From Thelonectria olida (lineage: Eukaryota; Ascomycota; Sordariomycetes; Hypocreales; Nectriaceae), in the NCBI GenBank assembly GCA_020736575.1, contig JAGPYM010000033.1:248001-312000 (forward strand): a DNA stretch of 64,000 bases, written 5' to 3'. The translations under genes and the position numbers were made by a program. The first letter of the stretch is position 1. Each line of letters opens with the position of its first letter. The notes beneath the pieces were generated by a model. That model saw only the letters and a list, made by a program, of their open reading frames with translations, was not told the origin of the DNA and did no database searches. Positions 10,475 to 23,270 of the stretch are shown here, one piece after another.

Positions 10475-13400
10475 TATCCCTTTTTTTTTTAACTAGGCCC
10501 ACGCCTATAATATTAGGTCAGAATATATATAGCTATTATATATAATTACTATAATATACATCCCTAATAATAGGTTAGTAGTTATATAAGTATTTATTTA
10601 CTATTTTTTAAAATAGTTTTAGTACTATTCTCCCTATTTATTTAATTTTTATATGGTTTTATTATATTATTAAAATATTTAATTTATCCCCCTTACTACC
10701 TTTAGAAATACTTAAATAATTATTTAATCTATTTAAATTAATTATATAAGCACTTTTTAAAATTAAATTATTATAACTAGTAAAGATTAGAAGGTTCTAA
10801 TAGTTTTATTTAATAATATAACTAGTTTAGCTTAATATTTAAGCTAAATAGGGGCAATCTGGCTTATTTAAACTTAATCTAATATAAACCTAAAATATTA
10901 ATATAATACTAATTTTTATTTTTAAAATCTTATAATATTTACTATATTAATAATATACTAAAAGGAATAGGATCTTTTAAAGCTATATTATATAAAATAA
11001 TATAGCTATAAGTATATATATAAATTATATATACTTATTATATAGAATTAAATATTAATTTTATTATATATATTTATTTAATATTATATATTTAAATATA
11101 TATTAATATACTTTAGATTATTTAAAAAGGATTTTAAAGATTAATTATAAATTAGTAAGATTCTAAATTTAATTGCTTTAAAATAATTATATACTTTTAA
11201 GAAGGAGCTAATTAAAAGAGTAAGAATTTTAAGGAAAAATGTTTTAACTAATAAGATATTAACTAATTAGTAATTATTAGTTATTAGTAGAAATTAAGTT
11301 AATATTTATTATATAAATTTTTTATATATATAAAAAATTAATTCTATTTTTATATTATTACTTACCTTCTATTAAAATATTTTATTTTTAAAATAGTATT
11401 AATATATAATTCTTTTTTAAATTAATTTTTAATAGAAATTTTATTCTTATTATAATTATAGTTTTTATTTTTAAGTTCTAATATTCTAATTATTAATTTA
11501 ACTAGTAATAGCCTAATTTAATTAAATATAATAATATCTCTCCTTCTATTTATAAACTAAATCTATTAATAGTAATTTTAAATATCTAATTATATATTAA
11601 TTTTAATTACTTTATATAGCTATTATTATAAGTAATAATAATTAATTTTAATATATTTAAACTACTTAAAAAATATTAAAGAAGATTAAACTATTTAAAT
11701 TTAAAATTTAATTTTATTTTATAAAATATTATATTAAAGTTTATAAGCTTTTAAATTTATATAAGTTCCTCCTTAGTTTTTCTAATTGCTTTTAATAATT
11801 TAATTTACTTTCCTTTTCTAATTTAATTATAAAATATATAATTTATTTAATTCTATTTAAAATAATTATTATAAAAGTAATAGAAAATAAATAATATTTA
11901 GCTTATATATAGAAATTCTTTTTAAATTATATTATAAATAATTTAAAAAGTATTATTAAGTTTATATTTATAATTTAATATATAATTTTAATTTATAAAT
12001 TAATAAAAATTATATTTCCTAATAAAATACTATTTAGGGCTATATACTAATTTATTTTTATTAATATAATAGAAAGTTAATTTTAAAAATAAGAATATAA
12101 TTATAATTATAAAAAGTAAATTAAAAGCTATTAAAAGGAAACTAATTGGAACAATAGGGAAGATATTAGTAAAAGAGCTTAAGCGAAAGTATAAGCTTTT
12201 AATACTAATAGCTCTATTAAATAAGCGTAAGATTAAAGTTAATATAAAATGTAAAAAGAAGAGTAAGGAAAAGTTAAAAATTAAAGATATAATTAATTAA
12301 ACTTTAAAGTAAATAAGGGAGGAGGGAGGTAATAAGTATAATTTACTTAAGAGTTTAGCTAATAAGAATATAGAGAATATTAAAAAGGTTAATTTTATAA
12401 AAGATATTTTACTTATAAGTAGAATATTTTAAAAGAAGGTACTCCTACTATTCTTAATAGTAATTTATTTTAAAAAATAGTATTCTTTTTATATATAACT
12501 AATCTAATTTAAACTATTTATAACTTATATATTAAAGGTTTTTAAATTAATATTTTATATTTAAAGGACCTATTCTAGCTATTTCTATCTATTTTATAAG
12601 TATTTAAATAGAAATACTTTTAGCTCTTTTTAATTAAAAATATACTTTTTAAGTTAATTTTATAAAAGTTTATATTAATTTAATTATAAATAGGTTAGGT
12701 TTTATAAATTAAATTATAAGATATTAGCTTACTTAATAAAAAGGTCTAAATAAATTATTATTATTTTTATTAGTAAGTATATATTTAAGTCTAATTAATT
12801 AAAATTAAAAAGATTTTAATATAATTAGAGCTAATTAGAAGGGATCTCCTTTATATAATTTTATATAAATAGTAAATTAAAATAGTAATAAAGAATATTA
12901 GATTATTTAGAAATAATATAAGTCCGATTTACTTATTTTTAAATTGAATAGCTATTCTATATATAAATAAACTTAATTAGTTTATTTTAAATTATATTTA
13001 TATAAATAAAAAGAATTATAATTCAATTAGTAAGAGAACTATTATTAAAATAGCTATTATTAGTTAACTATTAGAAGTATTAGTAAAATAAGAGGTAATT
13101 AGAAAGAATTAGGTAAATATAGATAATATATAAAGGAACTTACTTACTAATATTTAATATATTTCTAATAGAGTTAGTACTACTAGCTTTTAATTTAAAT
13201 ATTATAAATACTATAATTAAAAAACTAATAATTATAGAAATTAATTAGAATAAGATTAGTATTAATTTATTTCTTTTAATATAATAAAAGAAAAAAGTAT
13301 AAACTAGCTATAAAAGTAGTCTTTCTATTATAATTAGATTGGATAGTATAAGGTATTATATTATAACTCTTTAATATTATAAGGTATTATAAGGTAATAT

Positions 13401-14505
13401 TCCAACTTATAATAGCTAAAAAGCTATAGTAAAACTAGGTAATATATTAAGTATATCTATTAATACTTATATAAATTTTAAACCCCTAGGTCTTAAGCTT
13501 ATTATAGCTATTAATTGATTAAATCTAATTAAAAACTAAAATTATAAAATTATAATACTAATAATTTACCTAACACTAGCAATTAAAAATACTCTTAAGT
13601 AAGATCTTCTAATAAACTAAATATAAGGTATTATAACTATTAGTATAGTACTATTAATATATATATATATATAAATACTTATAGCTATAGTTTTATAAAA
13701 TAGTAAAAAGTTAGTTCTTATTAAAAAAGAAGGTTTATATATAATTTTTTATAATTTTAAGCTATTTAGGGTTTTACTAATAATATAGCTTAAGTTTATA
13801 TTAAAAGTAAAATAATTTATAAGAGGTAATTATATACCCCTTATTTTAAAACTATTATATAATAAACTTATCCTTAAAGCATTTTTTAAAGAAGAGAAAT
13901 TAAAATTAGGCCTATAATTCTAGTATATTAATTATATAGCTTTAGTTATAAAGATCTTATAATTTTAGCTAGTAATAAAGGCCTGAACGGCTAATAGTAA
14001 GATTATATTACTTAAGGAGGTAGGTAATAATCTTTTAAATAGTAGAGTTCCCTTTATATAAAAGGGTAATCTTATTTTAATAGGGGATAAGGTTAATTTA
14101 TAGGTATGGCATTTTATATAAAAGTAATAAAAAGTGTAAGAAGGAGAGTAAAAATATAAAAAAAGAACTTAAAAAATAAAAAAAAAATTAAAATAAAAAG
14201 GGTAAGTTAAAATATAAAATAAAAATTAAAATATTATATAATATAAAATAATATAAAATAATATAAAATATATATTATTTAATATTTAATATAAATTAAT
14301 ATATAATATATAATATAAATTAATAAAAATTAAATAATATATATTAATATATAATATATAATATAAAAAAAATATATAATATTAAATATAAAAAAAATAT
14401 ATAATATTAAATATAAAAAATATATTTTATTAAATTATTAATATAAATTAATATATAATATATAATATAAATAAATAAAAATTAAATAATATATATTAAT
14501 ATATA

Positions 14506-14935
14506 TTCCGGCTTGGGGCGTAGTGGCACGTCTCTGGTCGCAGTTAAGCTGAACCTCTCAGATTGGGAACCTGGGTTGGGGACGAAAAAAACTGCAGTCG
14601 GTTCAATTCCGGCAGCCCGGCAGCCAGTTAAGCGCAAGCAAATTCTGCGACGCTCCTGGGCCACCCGCAAAAGGGCTTTCTGATTGGCCTGCGCTGCGTC
14701 AGTGTGCAAATAATTAGGTACGATTGGTGGATTTCCTACTATTGTGAGAGCTGAAGGCTGGTTTCAGAGGCCGAGGCATATTGTGTTAGCTATTGGTTAG
14801 TTAATTGTGTGGCTGCGTGCTGTAGCCAATTGCCCACAGGGGCGTTTGATTCCGTGCGCGCCTAAAGGCCAGAGGTTTTCCCCCTGTAAATAATATGAAA
14901 TAGGGCTAGCTGTAGAAAATACAGAATATTACAAA
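14506..14935 (+). mobile_element. GC-richer island with tRNA-like head, candidate SINE
   Basis: About 430 bp of ordinary base composition lies inside otherwise RIP-mutated AT sequence, so it probably arrived after, or escaped, the mutation. Its first 113 bases look tRNA-derived. The rest has no coding potential. The tail runs into AT sequence, so the exact 3' end is uncertain. Confidence 0.45.
14508..14620 (+). ncRNA. tRNA-like sequence with A box and B box
   Basis: The 5' acceptor strand CCGGCTT pairs at 6 of 7 positions (one G-U) with AGCCCGG at 14614-14620. A D-arm GGCG-TAGTGGCA-CGTC follows two bases later. The T-arm GTCGG-TTCAATT-CCGGC forms five pairs, and GGTTCAATTCC at 14600-14610 is a perfect pol III B box. 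The middle is too long and has no clear anticodon arm, so a working tRNA is unlikely. A SINE head or intron-bearing tRNA relic fits better. Confidence 0.5.
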
Positions 14936-16753
14936 TGATATTAATATATATATTAATATATAATATATAATATAAAAGAAATTTAAAATATTAAATATAA
15001 AAAATATATTTTATTAAATTATTAATATAAAATTAAATTAAATATATAATTTTTTATAAACTTATAAATAAAATGATTATATAATTTAAATAAATTGAAT
15101 AAATTAAATAATAAAAAAATAAAATAAATAATATTAAGTTAAATTATTATATAATTTAATATATATTTATTTATTAATTATTAAATTAAATAATAAATAA
15201 ATAAATATATATTAAATTATATTTTAATTTATTTTTAAAATTATTATATTTTTAATAAATTATATTATTAAATAAAAATAATAAAATTAAAATAAATAAA
15301 TATATATTATATAATATAATATATTTTATATTAAATTTATATAATATTTAAAAAAAGTTTTATAAAAGCTAGAGCTATAATAGAAAATAAAGGTTAGAAG
15401 CTTTAGGAGCAAATAGAAGAATAGGAAGTAAAAATATTTAAATTTTAATTAGATATTTAGAATTGGTAAATTAAGGCAGTTATAAAAATATAAAGAAGGT
15501 TCTAATTAGTTAAATCTTTATTATAGATATTAATAATTTAATTAGGTTAAATAAGGGGAGGAAAACCCTTATCTTTTATATATAATAAATTAGGTCCTAT
15601 TGGCCCTAGATAAAAGATATATATATTAGATAAAAACTCTATTATTCCTCTATCTAATAGTATTAGAAATACTTATATAAGTGCATTTCTTTTTATTTAA
15701 ATAGTTAGTTAAAAGTAGAAGACTTAAAAGGCATATTAGATTGTTATATATTCTAATGCGCTTTTCTATTTGGGATTGTATGCCTTATTAGGGCGGATAT
15801 TGCCTATTAGGGTAAGAATAGTATATACTAGTATGTTTGCCTTTTTAATTTAGAAATAAGTAAAATATTTTAAATAAAAATATAACTAATAAAGTATATT
15901 AAATAAAAAATATATTATTATAATTCTTATATTTTTATAAATTTAATGATAAATTTTATTCTTTTAATAAGTAAAATATATTTAAATTATTTTATTTTAT
16001 ATATTTAAATTTATATAAAACCTAGTTTTTATAAAAAATAAATAAAATATTCTAAATAAAAATATAACTAATAAGATATATAAGGTAAAAAATATATTAT
16101 TATTAATTAATTAAATTATTTTAAAAATTTTTAAAATATTATATTAATTTATTTTAATTTTCCTTAAATTATTATTTAAATTATAATAATAAATATTATT
16201 TTTAATAAAAATTATTATTATTAAAAGTTGTATTTATAAATATATAATAAATTTAAATAAATAATAATAATTAAAATTTTATTAATAAAATTTATATATT
16301 TAAATATAAATTTTAAATTTTATAATTAATATATATAATAATAATAATATAAATAATTAATTAAAATAATAAATATAAAAAATTTTAAATATAAAAATAA
16401 AATATAAAAAAATAAAATTAAATAAATAAATTAAATTTAATATATAATATAAAAAAACTATATTAAATTAAAATTTATATATATTTTATTAAATTTTATT
16501 AATAAAATTAAAATATTAAATAAAATAAATATAATTAATTTAATTATTAAAAAAAAGTTATTAATATAAATTATTATTATTAAAATTATAATAATTATAT
16601 AATTATAAGTTTTAATAAATATATTATAATTATAATATATTTATAATTATTTTATATAAATAATATATAAAATAAACTTAAATATAATATATTAAATTAT
16701 ATATATATTAAAATTTTAATATAATATATTAAAATTTTAATATAATATATTAA

Positions 16754-16866
16754 ATTATAATTATAATTACTTATTAGTTATAATTACTTATTTATTATAA
16801 TTACTTATTAATTATAATTACTTATTAATTATAATTATTTATTAATTATAATTACTTATAATTATA
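16754..16866. repeat. 17-bp AT minisatellite
   Basis: Six to seven imperfect copies of ATTATAATTACTTATTA inside the large AT-rich element. Confidence 0.75.
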
Positions 16867-18035
16867 TTAAATATTTTTTAAAAAATAAAAATTATAAAAA
16901 AAAAGTTTATTTCTCTTATAAAAAAGCTAAAACTAGCTTAAACTTAAAAAACTCTTTAAAAATCCTTTTAATTAAAAACCCATCCTTATTAACTTTAAAC
17001 TATATAATAAAATATTATTAAATTTATTTATATAAATATATACTATTTAATACCTAATTATCCCATTTTAATCTTTTATTCTCCTTTTTAACTATAAGTA
17101 TATTAAAAATATTATATAAAATCTTATAAAAAAAAAAAAGCAACTTATTAAAAATATTAAAAACTTCCTTATTAAAATATTATTAGTTCTTATTAAACTT
17201 ATTTACTTTTAATTACTTTTTTTTTAAAATATTATTATTATTTTTAATATAACCCTTATACTTTTTAAAAGGCCTAATATTTTTGCTTAAAAATATATTA
17301 ATATATACCTAAATATATTTATAAACCTATATACTAATTGCAAGAGAATATTTTAATATAATTCTATTATACTAATAAAAAGCATACCTAATACTTATAT
17401 CCTCTAATAGTATATAACTAGTATATAGTCTATTTCTATTATAATAGTACTTATATATATTTTTACCTATTTATTCTTCCTTATATAAAAACTTAATTAA
17501 TAAATTAGCAGCTTAAGCGCAAGTAATATTAAAAGCTAGAAACTACTTACTAGTTTTAATTTATTTAGGCTTAAACTTAAAGACATAATTAGGCTATAAG
17601 GGTATTAATAATTATATACTCTTATATATAACTATATACTTATAATAGGAATATTCTTCTTATTAAATAGTATAATAGACTTAAATATATAAGCTAGAAT
17701 AGCATTATAAAAGGCAATAGTAGTCTTATACTTAAAAGTATTCTTATTTCACTTTATAATAGCCTAAGTGGGAATAGTAATACTATTAAACTTATTAGGC
17801 AGCTTATACTTAATAGTAGCAGCTATAATAGTATTATTAGGTGTTATTTGAGTTTATATAGAATAGTATAGCCCTATTAGGCTTAGTAGAGCGGCAGATG
17901 AAAAAAACTAAAAAAAAAAATAGTTATTTAGTTTAAGTTTAATATAATATTTTTAATATTATTTATACTTATATCTAAGTTATATATAGATCTGTTTATT
18001 CTAGTACATACTAGTAGGGTCCACTTATTAAAAGG

Positions 18036-18072
18036 TTGTGTTTTAGGATAGTGTTAGCTACAGTCTTCCGTA
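18036..18072 (-). repeat. Right terminal inverted repeat of the 7.6-kb element
   Basis: On the minus strand it reads TACGGAAGACTGTAGCTAA, matching the left end. GATGG follows outside at 18073-18077. Confidence 0.8.
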
Positions 18073-18077
18073 GATGG

Positions 18078-19755
18078 AATGGCAATACATTTCCTCCCCC
18101 CGGCCCGGCCAGTTACCCCGCACCTCCCTTAGTCTTCCTACACAGTCCTGTTTAGTCGTGTCTCGTCGGGTCCGATCGGGTCCGGTCTGTTCCTTGCTGA
18201 TCTCATTCTTGACAATCGGGTCCATCCTTACTTTGCTGATCCCATTTCTAACGATGCCGCCTTCGTTCCGGGGTTCGATAGTCCACACAAGACCAAAAAC
18301 GATGATTCTATCAGCCAGTTGATCGACCTCGTGAGCAATAAACTGGTATTGTTTAACGATGATAAGACGCCGCTGCTCTCGTCGCAGCTCGATTCGTACA
18401 GCTCAGCCTATAAATTACTCGATGCGACAGACTCGAATCTCTCCATCTCCAAGCAACGACGCAGTGAGAGGGCTCGGGCCCGCGCACGTCTGACAGATAT
18501 ATTCTTGATCTTAGGCTCGAGGTCTTCCTCTTGTACGCGATCGCAATCTCAGCCTCGAAGCTTGCTGCCGCCAACCCAAGAGTGTTCATACCGCGACTTC
18601 GTAGGTGGTGGGCATCTTCGCCACGACCTCGAGGCTTGACATCACATGCAGCGGTCCAGTTGTCCCCCTGAAGGAGTCGCAAATCTAACTTCAGAGCCTT
18701 GCGGGACATCTGACGACACAGCACGTACTGACTGTCAGCTGAAAGTCTTAAGATGAGCCATTACGCTACTATGACGAGAGGGCGTCCATTCCAATAACTC
18801 AGTTTCTCCAAAGGGTGGTTACAACGCGCCAAGCCACGAAGATACACAGTCAGCATTGAGTGTCAGCAGTTGCCAATGCCAATGAAGCATGTGATAGCTC
18901 GCGAGCAGTGGGTGCGTGACTCTGCTGTGATTCTAGGCAGCGGGTGAGGTGGAAGGGAATGATGCGTCTTCCACTACAGAATCCTTCGACACTAGGGCCG
19001 ATTCGGTTCTAGCTTTTCAGCTTCAAAGACAGGTAGATAAGTTTCCTCCAAGGGTCAAATCATCTCCCACCGCTCGGCTGTGTATTTACGTAAGTTGCGT
19101 GAGGCGTAAGCCCTATTTCATTGACAAGGAACCAGGTTGATTGGGTCGAGAGATGAAGAAAAAAGACCTAGGACTCCCCAGCCACCTTCGGGTAAGTAGA
19201 CTCTAGTTGGCCACTTCGCTCCCCCATTCACAGGGCCAAGGCAGCCTGGTTTGTGTATTCGCCACATCCTCCCTATATACAAGCTATAGTAGCGGCGGTG
19301 CTGGGGATCTACTTGTACTATGGATACTCTACTTTCCACCAGACTTAGGTGAGAAGTTATGTACTTTTGGTATCAGAATCTTAATTAGATGATCTCTGGT
19401 ACGCTATCTTCCATACAAGCCTGCACCGCGCCGCATCGCGCGACGCCTCGTAGCCTCTTCCTCCAAATGTAACCACCCACTGACGAAAGCCGGTTTATTG
19501 TTTCTACACGAGGTACCCCAGTCACCACCCCCATCTCAGTACGAGGTAATATACCTCTCGCCCCCGTCACACCATACCTTCACCACCATCAGTCCTCATC
19601 TCTCGGCTTTCTTCCGAATAAAAGAGAGAGAAAAGACGCCAAAAGCTTCCTGGCATTTTTTACTATCAATCTGATACCTCATACCTATTTCCCAAGCCGT
19701 CTGGGCTTGACTTTGATCTCCCCGAGCGGCATCTCGAAGAAGCGCCCTTGATACG
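18078..19755. other. Intergenic region upstream of the patatin fusion gene
   Basis: Normal base composition. An open frame on the plus strand from about 18142 to 18639 (with ISQLIDLVSNKLVLFND) matches nothing I recognise and has no clear start or partner exon. The remainder shows no supported gene. Confidence 0.4.
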
Positions 19756-22700
19756 ATGCAGGCACATGAATCGGCTGCTCTAAGAGCGCTGTCGTTGGGT
19801 GAGTGTCACCAAGCCGACATGTTCTAGTCAGCCGTTGATGAGGTGGGAGATGGCGGTGGCGTGCGGGGTCTCTCATCACTCCTCATCTTGGAGAACTTGA
19901 TGCATCGGCTATCTCCCGAAAAGGATATCCTACCTTGCAATGTGTTTCGCTTGATAGGAGGGACGAGTACAGGTGGCATTATCGCTATAATGCTTGGCCG
20001 TCTGGTAAGGATATCTAATTAGAGCAAGTTTTGGTCGGTTGCCACTTACAAGCTTCAGGGCATGAGCGTAAAAGACTGCATCACAGCATACCATTCTCTT
20101 TCCAGAGATATCTTCGATGGACCTTGGCGCCCCAAAGCCTGGCAGACTTCTAAAAAGGTGCTGGGCTTAACAGGAGATGCCGAACTTCGTTCTCGCAGGC
20201 TCGAAGAGGCCATCTGCCACATAATAGCGCGGTACCTCCCTGCTGAAGAGAAGAGTGCCCTATTCGGTGAGGAAGAAATTGACCCTTGCAAAGTTCCACT
20301 CTTAAGACCCGGCACTTCGCAAGAGACACCAATTTGCCGTGTGTAAGTTCACTTACCCCCAATGTCTTGCGCTTAACGACCCTCTGATTTCTTGCAGATT
20401 TGTTGTTGCCACACAGCAATCGAATGGCAGAAGAGTCATCCTTAGAAACTACCCCATCCCTTATGAAGCGTCACGCGACATGACCATTGTCGAAGCCTGC
20501 TTGGCAACATCTGCAGCCCCTTTTGTATTTGCTCCACTCACTGCTGGGCCTGAAGGCTGTAGGGAGACTTATATTGATGGTGGGCTCGGTAACAACAATC
20601 CTGTCGCCATAGTACTTCAAGAATCCCGATTACTATGGCCAAGACAGAGTGTCAAGTCTCTGGTTAGCATCGGTACCGGAGCACGGGTACCAACTGAAGT
20701 GAAGCAGAACTTGATGTCTCTGGCTAAGAAAGTTGCCGAGATGATCGTCGACGCGGCCAACGAAGCTCGGGACTTTGAGAGCAACATCCGGTTGACGGAG
20801 CCTAGCATCCATTCTGTGTACTTTCGACTAGATGTCGCCGAATCCATGGCTCGCATTGGTTTGGCAGAGTGGCGAATGCTTGGGGCAATCGCACAGCGGA
20901 CACGGTCGTGGATATTCGAAAACCACGATCTTCTAAACAGATGTGTGGTAACTCTCGGCGGTATCCTTCTGAACTGTCTGTGTATTACTCTAAGATACTT
21001 GTCCAAATGCTAACAACCAGAATCAGACGAGGCGAAGTGCTATGCAACGGCCAAAAAGGCTGGACAACCACTTACTGCTCCTCTCCCTCAATTGTCTGTC
21101 GAGATCAAGCCGATCGAAGGCGATTTTGCAGACAACCTCGTCATTACTGACCCCGAGAACTCATCAAAGTTGAGCATCGGTCTTTGGCGCACCGTACGTC
21201 TTCCTGAGGATGGGAAAGTTTACGACCTCCCGGCAGGGTTGGGCAAATTCCCCCTTGTAGAAGCCAGCCCGTTTAAGGAAAAACTCGCAGCGTACGGGAT
21301 AAATGATGCGGATCTAGTGATTCCCATGTATGACCGCGAGGCGATGTATTTGGAGCTGCGTCTCAACAACTTCGACTTCTCTAGCCCTCAAAGGCCATTT
21401 GCAATTCGTCCGTACATTGGCGGCATCAATGCAATCACGGGAGAAAGCATAGAGACAGATGTTGGAGTTGCAGCGGCCACGAGGAACGCGGCCCAGACAC
21501 GTTTAGGCTTCCCTGAAACCAACGAAGTGCTCGGCGGGAGGCCTAGAGAGAACCAGGACTATATTATAACGGATATATCCATTCATGATATTGCTGTCCA
21601 TCCTCAATGGCTTGACGGAATTGCAGTTGCTCCCGGGCGTGTGAAGCAGTTCGTTTGTGTTCCATTCGGTTCAGGAAAGTCTATTGAAGCTCAGAAACGA
21701 GGAAAGGAGATTTTTGGAGGCATCCAGCTCGAGATCATCCCAAGCCTACCCTTAAGTCACTTGAGAAAACCGGCTACAAAAGACATCGAGCTGACCTTCC
21801 ATACGACTACTGACCGGAGGTTCACTATATGGATTGACCAGTGTGCTTTAGTCTGGGATCTCCTGCTCAAAATAAAAAATGAACACGGAGCTGGGGACCT
21901 AGACTTCAACCGACTCCTTTTCGCTGGACGAGGATTGGAGCCGCTTGGGACTCTGGACTATTACGGGATTAAAAACCAGTCTATCATACACCTCGTCTAC
22001 AAGCTACGCGGGGGCGGGCCGGCGGGGGGCGGTCCGGGGCCTTCGAAAAGGATGGCCATAGGAGCTGGCGGAGCCATCTCTCAGAACATTAAGGCCGATC
22101 GGCAGCCTCCATGGATCTGGGATTACCGTCGAGGAAAACTGATCAACATCCAAATTGTGAACTCTTTGTACTTTGAGGAGCTCACTGGGATCGTTGCCCC
22201 AACGACGCCGATCGACTTCAAGAGGTACCTCGAATTGGGCGTCCCGTTTTTCCGATACTATTTGGAAGACGCAGAGGCTCTTAGCGGAAGCTTCGACAAT
22301 ATCCAATCGGTGGGACCATCTATTAAGGATAATGATCCCGATGACGCCAGTGACCCTAGCGGAGGATACTGGAGTCAATCTCCCAACAGCTGTTCAAAGT
22401 GCAATGAAAATGCCCCTTACCGGCTGTGAGTAGTATATTATTGACTAGAACACCGTATACAACTGACAATCGTGTAGGTTGAGACCATGCGAGCATTCTG
22501 TATGCAGAGCCTGCTATGAATCCATATCAGTAATGCCTGAGATGAAAAACGGGATATCTACCATGTTCTCTCCGTGTCCAGTATCGAGCTGCGGTCGCAA
22601 CATCGCTAGAGCTGTGGCATGGCCGCACACTTCAGAGGATATAGATCTGCGACAGCTATATACTGCCATGCCGTTACGAGTGAGGTCTGCCGACACGAAT

Positions 22701-22757
22701 ACTACGAAGCCGTTCAGGGGTGTCGGGCCCCGTAGCCGAGCCAGGTGGTCACAGTAA
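19756..22757 (+). CDS. Patatin-like phospholipase fused to a ubiquitin-like domain and a RING-like cluster
   Basis: Six exons (19756-19798, 19850-20004, 20059-20342, 20398-20960, 21021-22425, 22478-22757) add to 2730 nt with consistent phases, giving 909 residues. The patatin domain fills about residues 1-350. It has the oxyanion motif DGGGVRG (15-21), nucleophile elbow GTSTGG with Ser54, and catalytic Asp221 in YIDGGLG. Residues about 365-600 carry a fungal module with QDYII, WLDGIAVAPG and GGIQLEIIP. A ubiquitin-like fold follows at 603-680, with LLFAGRGLEPLGTLDYYGI and an end at KLRGGG before a Gly/Pro linker. A further module (WDYRRGKLINIQIVNS) and a RING-like set follow: Cys806, 809, 821, His823, Cys826, 829, 850, 855. 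The first intron is placed so that LSL joins DGGG; its GAG acceptor is unusual. Lipid hydrolysis coupled to ubiquitin-type signalling is inferred. No neighbour suggests a pathway. Confidence 0.8.
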
Positions 22758-23270
22758 CAAGGTACTTTAGATTGGTTTGGCGAAATGAGGACCAAGATCT
22801 TGCTTCATTTGTTTTAAAAGAATCCTCCTGTATTTAGTGAGTTTTTATTAAGCTGACTGATGGGTTAAGGATGAAAAAGACCCATGATCTCTAACTAATA
22901 AAGCTATGCGCTATAGTACGCGACTTAATGTCACGGCTCGTGTCGATTAACAGTCACGTGTTATAACCGTTCCTATAAATTTCTAACTATTATATATAAC
23001 TGCTTAAAATTATTAAAAATTACTTTATAAACTAGAGTAAACTATAAAATAGAATTTTTAAAATTTATTTAATAAACTCTTATAAATCTTTTAAATTATT
23101 TTAATATTTTAAATATATTTATTAATATATTAAATTAAATTTAAACTTTTTTAAATTTAAATATATTTTAATTATATTTATTTATTTTAAATATATTACT
23201 AAATATAATAACTTATTATATTATTTAAATATTAATATTTTAATTTTTCTATTAATATTATTTATTAAAA

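Larger units (their letters stand above)
10438..18072. mobile_element. 7.6-kb AT-rich element with terminal inverted repeats and 5-bp target duplication
   Basis: The left end begins TACGGAAGACTGTAGCTAA and the right end is its reverse complement. About 34 of the first 37 bases match, and two of the three differences are transitions. Immediately outside each end is GATGG (10433-10437 and 18073-18077), as expected of a target-site duplication. GC-balanced unique sequence flanks both sides. The interior is extremely AT-rich with stops in every frame, consistent with heavy RIP, so no transposase can be read. The size, inverted repeats and 5-bp (or 6-bp AGATGG) duplication suggest a DNA transposon, but I cannot assign a superfamily. 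Internal simple repeats and a later-looking GC-rich island occur inside it. Confidence 0.7.

Noticed and set aside
14482..14709. Small protein on the minus strand of the tRNA-like island
   Set aside because: The tRNA-like arms and B box on the plus strand explain the sequence better than a 75-residue peptide.
10500..18000. Transposase or reverse transcriptase inside the large AT-rich element
   Set aside because: No conserved catalytic block can be read in any frame. Guessing one from mutated sequence would be unsupported.
18142..18639. Plus-strand coding frame downstream of the large AT element
   Set aside because: Open for about 165 codons with a plausible composition, but no start, splice partner or recognisable motif.
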